Positions 58,853 through 64,000 of a stretch of 64,000 nt of DNA are shown here, in pieces. The stretch comes from Desulfoluna spongiiphila (GTDB lineage Bacteria > Desulfobacterota > Desulfobacteria > Desulfobacterales > Desulfolunaceae), in contig NZ_FMUX01000005.1 in NCBI RefSeq assembly GCF_900101345.1, positions 62,001 to 126,000 of the forward strand, read 5' to 3'. The notes under the pieces were generated by a model. It searched no databases, was not told the DNA's origin, and was given only the letters and a program-made list of their open reading frames with translations. Position 1 is the stretch's first letter. Every line of letters begins with the position of its first letter. The translations under genes were made by a program, and so were the position numbers.

Positions 58853-60340
58853 ATGAGTGAGGTACGGGAATCTGTAGAAACCCCTGGGGCGGAGGCCGCC
58901 GTTGAAAGCGTTTCGCTTCTGGACGACATCATCGAGTCCACCCACATCAAACCCGAAGACGATGCCTATGCCCTGACCATGCAGGGCCTCCACGCGCTCA
59001 TCGCAAAAATAGCCTCCCCCGACGCCGGCATCGAAAAGGTGACCAAGTCGGTGGTGGACGACATGATCGCCGAGCTGGACCGGCAGATCAGCCTGCAACT
59101 CGACGAGATCATCCACCACGAAGCATTCCAGAAGGTGGAGTCCCTCTGGCGGTCCCTCAAATTTCTCGTGGACCGGACGGATTTCAGGGAGAACAACAAG
59201 CTCGAAATCCTCAACGTGACCAAAGAGGAGCTGCTGGACGACTTCGAGGATGCACCGGAGGTGGTCAAGTCAGGGCTCTACAAACGGGTGTATACCGAAG
59301 AGTACGGACAGTTCGGTGGGGAACCCTATGCCACGATGATCGGCAACTACGAGTTCGGGTCCTCTCCCCAGGATATCAAACTGCTGGGGTACCTGGGCAG
59401 CGTGGCCGCCATGGCCCATGCTCCCTTTATCGGGGCCGTGGCCCCGTCCATGTTCGGCCTGGAATCCTTTGCCGGCCTGTCGCAGCTCAAGGATCTGCGC
59501 TCGTTGTTCGAAGGCCCCCAGTACGCCCGGTGGAAGTCCCTTCGGGAGTCGGAAGATGCCCGGTACTTAGGGCTTGTGATGCCCCGGTTCCTGCTGAGGC
59601 TTCCCTACGGCAAGGACACCGAACCGGTGAAGTCCTTCGATTATGAAGAGGATGTCTCCCGGGACAACGAGAATTATCTCTGGGGAAACGTCTCCTTTGC
59701 CTTTGCCTCAAAATTCTCCGAGAGTTTTGCCCGGTACCGCTGGTGCACCAACATCATCGGTCCGAAAGGCGGCGGCGCCGTAGAGGACCTGCCCCTTCAT
59801 TTCTTCGAGGACATGGGCGCCATCCAGAACAAGATTCCCACGGAGGTGCTCCTCTCCGAACGTCGCGAATTCGAGCTGGCCGAAGAAGGTTTCATAGGGT
59901 TGTCCATGCGAAAGGGCAGCGACAACGCGGCGTTTTTTTCAGCAAACTCCATCCAGAAACCCAAAAAATTTCCCAACACGGCCGAAGGCAAAGCCGCTGA
60001 AACCAATTATCGCCTGGGGACCCAGCTGCCCTACATGCTGGTCATCAACCGGCTTGCCCACTACCTGAAAGTGATTCAGAGAGAAAACATCGGGGTCTGG
60101 AAGGAGCGGGTGGATCTTCAGCGGGAACTCAACGACTGGATTCGGCAGTATGTGGTGGACATGGAAAACCCCCTGCCCGGCGTCCGGAGCAGGCGCCCCT
60201 TGCGTAAAGCCGAGATCATCGTTGACGACGTTCCTGGGGAACCCGGGTGGTACAAAGTTGGCCTGAAGGTGTGCCCGCATTTCAAGTATATGGGCGCATC
60301 ATTTACTTTGTCCCTGGTAGGCAAATTGGACAAAGAATAA
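58853..60340 (+). CDS. tssC: T6SS sheath large subunit TssC
   Basis: A 495-residue TssC/VipB: long N-terminal acidic arm, LARQ-type FVDRTDFRENNKLEILNVTKEELLDDF, GVFIGDYEF-like AMIGNYEFGSSPQDI, FARYRWCTNIIGPKGGG, and the C-terminal ADIIVDDVPGEPGWYKVGLKVCPHFKYMGASFTLSLVGKL (read here as EIIVDDVPGEPGW...). ATG58853 has AGGAG upstream; the frame extends further upstream without support. Interlocks with TssB. Confidence 0.95.
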   Translation: MSEVRESVETPGAEAAVESVSLLDDIIESTHIKPEDDAYALTMQGLHALIAKIASPDAGIEKVTKSVVDDMIAELDRQISLQLDEIIHHEAFQKVESLWRSLKFLVDRTDFRENNKLEILNVTKEELLDDFEDAPEVVKSGLYKRVYTEEYGQFGGEPYATMIGNYEFGSSPQDIKLLGYLGSVAAMAHAPFIGAVAPSMFGLESFAGLSQLKDLRSLFEGPQYARWKSLRESEDARYLGLVMPRFLLRLPYGKDTEPVKSFDYEEDVSRDNENYLWGNVSFAFASKFSESFARYRWCTNIIGPKGGGAVEDLPLHFFEDMGAIQNKIPTEVLLSERREFELAEEGFIGLSMRKGSDNAAFFSANSIQKPKKFPNTAEGKAAETNYRLGTQLPYMLVINRLAHYLKVIQRENIGVWKERVDLQRELNDWIRQYVVDMENPLPGVRSRRPLRKAEIIVDDVPGEPGWYKVGLKVCPHFKYMGASFTLSLVGKLDKE

Positions 60341-60364
60341 TCATTAACTACGGAGGAAAAGCTT

Positions 60365-60850
60365 ATGCCAATGACATCGCACATGGAAGTGACCGGAAAT
60401 ACGCAAGGCAAGATCGACGGCTCTTGCGATATGGAAAGTCGCGAAAACACAATGCTGGTTTATGCCTTTGATCACAAAGTGCATATTCCCAGGGATCCGC
60501 AGTCCGGGCTCCCCAGTGGAAAGCGCATCCATGGTCCCCTGACCGTGGTCAAAGAGATCGACAAGTCCTCTCCCAAGCTCTACCAGGCCCTTTGCACCGG
60601 AGAGCAGCTGGGCAACGTGACCCTGAAGAAGTACCGCATCGATCCCACAGGGGCCGAAGAGCATTACTTCTCCATCGTCCTTGAAGACGCCATTATCGTG
60701 GAGATGAAGCCTTACATGCCCATGGCCTTCCTGGCGGAGAACGAGCCTTTCCGGCACATGGAAGAGCTCAAGTTCACCTACTCCAAGATCAAGTGGACCT
60801 GGGAAGTGGATGGGATCGAGTCCGAAGATTCATGGAAGATTCCGGTTTGA
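60365..60850 (+). CDS. hcp: T6SS tube protein Hcp (TssD)
   Basis: A 161-residue Hcp: MPMTSHMEVTGNTQGKIDGS, YAFDHKVHIPRDPQSGLPSGKRIHGPLTVVKEIDKSS, LKKYRIDPTGAEEHYFSIVLEDAIIVEM and the closing FTYSKIKWTWEVDGIESEDSW. It stacks as hexameric rings inside the sheath and is the secreted marker of T6SS. AGGAG stands before ATG60365. Confidence 0.95.
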   Translation: MPMTSHMEVTGNTQGKIDGSCDMESRENTMLVYAFDHKVHIPRDPQSGLPSGKRIHGPLTVVKEIDKSSPKLYQALCTGEQLGNVTLKKYRIDPTGAEEHYFSIVLEDAIIVEMKPYMPMAFLAENEPFRHMEELKFTYSKIKWTWEVDGIESEDSWKIPV

Positions 60851-60864
60851 TATGAGGGGGCGAT

Positions 60865-61278
60865 GTGAGTGATTTGAGACTTCTTGAACGCCTTCGGCAG
60901 TGGCAGAACAACCCCGGAGAGCGGGCGAGAGACCATGCCGGGACACGGGTGAAATCCGTGGTGAAGCATCTCCAGCTTTTGCTGAACTCACGGGTGGGGA
61001 CAACGCTGATGGACGGCCAGTTCGGGTTGCCGGACCTGTCGGATCTGAAGGTTACCTACCCCGACTCCGTTCAGGACATGGAAAAGACCATCTCACGGAC
61101 CATCGAAACCTATGAACCGCGGCTTTCCCAGGTGGACGTCAACTTTGTGTTTCAGGATGACCGCACACTGCGCGTTTTTTTTCGGATTGATGCACGATTG
61201 AACACCGGAGAAGAGGGCCGGGAGATTGTCCTGGAAAGCTCGGTGGACACCTATGGAAAGATGACCGTCCGGACGTGA
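60865..61278 (+). CDS. tssE: T6SS baseplate protein TssE (gp25-like)
   Basis: A 137-residue gp25-like protein: VKSVVKHLQLLLNSRVGTTLMDGQFGLPDL and FRIDARLNTGEEGREIVLESSVD near the end. It starts at GTG60865 with GGGGGCG upstream, 14 bp after hcp. Connects the baseplate wedge to the sheath. Confidence 0.92.
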   Translation: MSDLRLLERLRQWQNNPGERARDHAGTRVKSVVKHLQLLLNSRVGTTLMDGQFGLPDLSDLKVTYPDSVQDMEKTISRTIETYEPRLSQVDVNFVFQDDRTLRVFFRIDARLNTGEEGREIVLESSVDTYGKMTVRT

Positions 61279-61403
61279 GGTCTGACCCTCAGGCCTGCTG
61301 ACGCCGCGGTTGCTCCAAGGGAGCAAGGTGACCACAATCACCCGGCTTCCGGTAAAGCACCCGCATACAACGGCTGATAACAGACCCGAGGACAGACTGA
61401 ACC

Positions 61404-61433
61404 GAGCCTGCTGCCGATCTCGGCAGCAGGCTC
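61404..61433. repeat. Stable hairpin between tssE and tssF
   Basis: GAGCCTGCTGCCG and CGGCAGCAGGCTC are perfect 13-bp arms with loop ATCT. No T-run follows on the plus side (TCCACC), so it is not a standard intrinsic terminator; it may stabilise or partition the message in this 282-bp gap. Confidence 0.6.
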
Positions 61434-61560
61434 TCCACCAAAAGTAATTACCTCAAAATGACAGAAAAAAGCAAGGGGGATTCACTTGCAAGAGTACTTG
61501 GGCAGGTATGGATTATTAAAGCATGACCAGTGATGCATTGTCTTAAGATAAGGGGTTTCA

Positions 61561-63285
61561 TTGTTTAATTATTATTTTCAGAAAGAGTTGGGTCACCTTA
61601 AAGAGATTGGGGTGGCATTTGCCCGTGAGAATCCGGCCATTGCCCCCATGCTGGGGGAACCGTCCGCGGATCCGGATGTGGACCGGCTCTTGGAGGGGGT
61701 TGCCTTCCTCACCGGGTCCATCCGGCAGAAAATCGATGATGAGTTTCCGGAAATTATCCACAACTTCATCCGTCAGGTGTGGCCCCATTACCTTCGGCCG
61801 CTTCCGGCCACCACCCTGATGGCGTTCGCTCACCAGGAGGGGACGGATTCGGTGGCCTATGTGCCGTCCGGTGTGGAAGTGGACTCCGTGGCGGTGGACG
61901 GTACCGCCTGCCGTTTTCGTACCTGCACCGATGTGGTCCTGCCCCCGGTGTCCGTGGTTCGGGCAGGCTATGAGGAGACACCGGACGGCACCGCCGGCAT
62001 TCGGGTGACCCTTGGGTTGACGGCACAGGACGACTGGGATGCGGACAACCTTCGGTTTTATCTCGGGGGAGGGTATGCCGAGGCCTCGGATCTTTACCAC
62101 CTGCTGCTCACCGGGGTGCGCCGGGTGGTGGTGGGCACCGGCTCCTCGCCCCACGGTGCGGTCCTTGGCCCTGACTGCTTGAAGCCAAAGGGTTTCTCTG
62201 AAGAGGAGGCCCTTATCCCCTGGCCTTCCACCTCTTTTGACGGATACCGCCTTCTTCAGGAGTATTTTGTGCTTCCGGACAAATTTCTCTTTGTGGAACT
62301 GACCGGGCTGTCGGCGTGGGGCGAGCGAAAAAGCGGGGAGGAGGTCGATCTCTGGTTTGAGCTGACAACCGCTCCGGAGGTTCCTCTGCGTGTGGATGCC
62401 TCAAGGTTCATGCTTTCGGTGGCCCCGGCGGTGAATGTGTTTTCCCACAGCGCGGATCCGGTGCTGATCAGCCCTGAAAAGAACGAATACCGGGTAAGGC
62501 CCACGGCTCCCGATGTGTCTCATTATCAGGTGTTTTCTCTTTCCGGTGTGTCCGCGTACATGGCTGGCAGTGGCGAGGTGAGGCCCATGAAGCCCTTCCA
62601 CAGCCTGGCCATCGACGAGTCCGACGTGGTCTACAGCGAGATCCTGACGAAGTCTCCGGTGCGAGACGCCATGGACGTCAGCATCTCCATCGCCACCCCC
62701 GGGGGCAGGGCGATGCCCGATTTCAAATCCCTCTCCTTTGATGTGCTCTGCACCAACGGGTTTCTTCCGGAGCAACTCCATTCCGGGGATATCCGCGTGG
62801 CCACCACCCGGTCCCCGGAAGGGATCTCTTTCAGGAACATCCGTAAGCCCACCTCGGCGGTGCTGCCCCCCCTGGGGACCAATGCCCTGTGGCCGTTGAT
62901 TTCCATGATGAACCTTAACCAGTTTTGCCTGACCCGTCTTGAGAACCTCAAGGCCATGCTGGCCCTGTTTTTACTCGACGGCCAGGGAGGCCGGCGTGTT
63001 TTTGCCTCGAGCGAAAAGCGGATTGAGGGCATTGTGGGGCTGGAGGCCGATCAGGCCAGCCGTCTGTTTCGGGGGGTGATGGTGAGCGGGGTCATTTTCC
63101 GTATCGCCATGCGCAAAGATCACTTTGCCGGCATGGGGGATTTGTATTTATTTGCCGCCGTGCTGGATCGATTCCTGGGGCTCTCCGCGGCCTTGAATAC
63201 ATTTACGCAGCTCGTGGTCACCGAAATCGGGACCGGGGAGATCTTTACATGGCAGGAACGAATGGGAGAGCGGTTGCTGGGATAA
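61561..63285 (+). CDS. tssF: T6SS baseplate protein TssF
   Basis: A 574-residue TssF: FNYYFQKELGHLKEIGVAFARENPAIAPML then FLTGSIRQKIDDEFPEIIHNFIRQVWPHYLRPLP is diagnostic. DGYRLLQEYFVLPDKFLFVELTGL, and the C-terminal LNTFTQLVVTEIGTGEIFTWQERMGERLLG follow. The start is TTG61561, supported by AAGGGG upstream and the family's usual N-terminus; no ATG precedes the conserved block. It binds TssG as the wedge core. Confidence 0.95.
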   Translation: MFNYYFQKELGHLKEIGVAFARENPAIAPMLGEPSADPDVDRLLEGVAFLTGSIRQKIDDEFPEIIHNFIRQVWPHYLRPLPATTLMAFAHQEGTDSVAYVPSGVEVDSVAVDGTACRFRTCTDVVLPPVSVVRAGYEETPDGTAGIRVTLGLTAQDDWDADNLRFYLGGGYAEASDLYHLLLTGVRRVVVGTGSSPHGAVLGPDCLKPKGFSEEEALIPWPSTSFDGYRLLQEYFVLPDKFLFVELTGLSAWGERKSGEEVDLWFELTTAPEVPLRVDASRFMLSVAPAVNVFSHSADPVLISPEKNEYRVRPTAPDVSHYQVFSLSGVSAYMAGSGEVRPMKPFHSLAIDESDVVYSEILTKSPVRDAMDVSISIATPGGRAMPDFKSLSFDVLCTNGFLPEQLHSGDIRVATTRSPEGISFRNIRKPTSAVLPPLGTNALWPLISMMNLNQFCLTRLENLKAMLALFLLDGQGGRRVFASSEKRIEGIVGLEADQASRLFRGVMVSGVIFRIAMRKDHFAGMGDLYLFAAVLDRFLGLSAALNTFTQLVVTEIGTGEIFTWQERMGERLLG

Positions 63286-64000
63286 GGGAGGCGCTCCTGG
63301 AGCGGGGGCGGTCGTTTTCGTTTTTCCAGGCCATGCGGCACCTGAGGAACCTCACCGCAGAAGAGGGGGGCGCTCAGGGCAACGGGGGCAGGCCCGTGGA
63401 CGGCGTTCGGGTGAGGCCCAGCCTGTCTCTCTCCTTTGCCGGGCCGGGTATCGAGGGCATTGAAGAGAGAGCTCCCGGCCAGTGGCTCCTCACGGCAAAT
63501 ATTCTGGGACTGTACGGCACCGGGTCGCCCCTGCCGGTCTTTTACACCGAGGATCTCTTCGGTGTGCTGGAGGGCGAACAGGACGCGGCACGGGATTTTC
63601 TGGACATCATCAACCAGCGCCTTTACGAGCTGCTCTACGACGGGTGGGCCAAATCCCAGGCCATGATGAAGGTTGTGGAAGAGGGCGATACGCCATATGG
63701 GGACCGTTTTTTCAGCCTCACCGGACTGGGGCGCACCTCCCTGCGCACCGGGTTGCGAAATCCCTGGGGGCTGATTCGCTACAGCGGGCTCCTTTCCCAG
63801 GGGAACCGGTCTGCCTCGGGTTTGAGAACCCTGCTCTCCGATGCCCTGGGAGGCCTGTCGGTGCAGGTGACCCAGGCCTTGAAACGGCAGGTCCCCATCA
63901 GCACCGACCAGCAATGTGTACTGGGGGTGTCCGGTAACGCCCTGGGGGTTACATGCTATCTTGGGACCGAATTTGAAGACGCCACCGGGGCGATTCTGAT
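63249..64000 (+). CDS. tssG: T6SS baseplate protein TssG (truncated by window end)
   Basis: At least 250 codons: MAGTNGRAVAGIREALLERG, FSFFQAMRHLRNL, RVRPSLSLSFAGPGIE, and WLLTANILGLYGTGSPLPVFYTEDLF (the TssG G-SPLP loop), LYELLYDGWAK. It begins inside the last 37 bases of tssF in another frame. The gene continues beyond the window, where the remaining T6SS genes (such as tssH and vgrG) would be sought. Confidence 0.92.
   Translation, partial: MAGTNGRAVAGIREALLERGRSFSFFQAMRHLRNLTAEEGGAQGNGGRPVDGVRVRPSLSLSFAGPGIEGIEERAPGQWLLTANILGLYGTGSPLPVFYTEDLFGVLEGEQDAARDFLDIINQRLYELLYDGWAKSQAMMKVVEEGDTPYGDRFFSLTGLGRTSLRTGLRNPWGLIRYSGLLSQGNRSASGLRTLLSDALGGLSVQVTQALKRQVPISTDQQCVLGVSGNALGVTCYLGTEFEDATGAIL

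Noticed and set aside
1..64000. tRNA, rRNA or CRISPR loci
   Set aside because: No tRNA-like arms, rRNA segments or regularly spaced direct repeats with unique spacers were seen; the repeats here are interspersed or a single tandem pair.

Overview
The window reads as chromosome of a G+C-rich anaerobic bacterium, most likely a Desulfobacterota (sulfate-reducer-type deltaproteobacterium). The pointers are a six-gene heterodisulfide-reductase / methylene-tetrahydrofolate-reductase operon (hdrC-hdrB-hdrA-mvhD-metV-metF) whose MvhD appears to be a selenoprotein, a four-subunit 2-oxoacid:ferredoxin oxidoreductase, a CooT / corrinoid-activator cluster of the Wood-Ljungdahl type, an old-yellow-enzyme reductase with a Cys-rich tail, a PAS/sigma-54 regulator and a C-P lyase ATPase (PhnL). 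No rRNA, tRNA, CRISPR array, complete insertion sequence or prophage was seen. Genus is not determinable from what is visible.

Layout. 1-3.5 kb: end of a phosphonate operon (phnL), an OYE-family reductase, and a SlyD-like/methyltransferase fusion. 4-12 kb: a four-PAS sigma-54 activator followed on the same strand by a divergent M28 peptidase-like exported protein, a transglutaminase-like protein and both subunits of an aconitase X. 12-20 kb: membrane protein, 3-hydroxyacyl-CoA dehydrogenase, MFS permease, VOC protein, rhodanese, MgtC and an alanine/glycine:cation symporter beside a decayed GntR regulator. 21-27 kb: GMC oxidoreductase, branched-chain aminotransferase, and a divergent four-gene 2-oxoacid:ferredoxin oxidoreductase operon that has an in-frame amber codon in its gamma subunit. 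27-33 kb: PFL-family/ACT pair, DHH-CBS phosphoesterase, a tandem 190-bp repeat, and a cobalamin adenosyltransferase. 33-41 kb: the Hdr-MvhD-MetFV operon plus a response regulator. 41-44 kb: small zinc-finger protein, CooT, M23-like protein and RACo-like ASKHA protein. 44-48 kb: crotonase, small secreted protein, amidase and TSCPD protein. 49.8-64 kb: a type VI secretion locus, tssJKLM-tagF-tssABC-hcp-tssEFG, with tssG cut by the window end.

How the genes work together. HdrABC-MvhD-MetFV would couple methylene-THF reduction to other electron carriers. CooT and the RACo-like protein would serve nickel and corrinoid enzymes of the same carbon pathway, and the adenosyltransferase belongs to cobamide metabolism. 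The aminotransferase and the ferredoxin oxidoreductase form a plausible branched-chain amino/keto acid module. An 18-bp palindrome lies in the promoter of the oxidoreductase operon and a close relative lies ahead of the 3-hydroxyacyl-CoA dehydrogenase, which suggests one shared regulator.

The least explained material is non-coding. At least eight copies of an interspersed repeat sit at gene 3' ends, mostly between convergent genes. Their hairpin stems change in sequence while keeping base pairing, with a conserved loop. One copy carries 15-bp terminal inverted repeats and a putative 6-bp target duplication. A tandem 190-bp repeat, a separate 253-bp inverted-repeat-bounded element and an orphan strong terminator add to this. 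Three coding anomalies deserve direct checking: the Sec codon in mvhD, the amber codon in the oxidoreductase gamma subunit, and a C8 tract that throws tssA out of frame.
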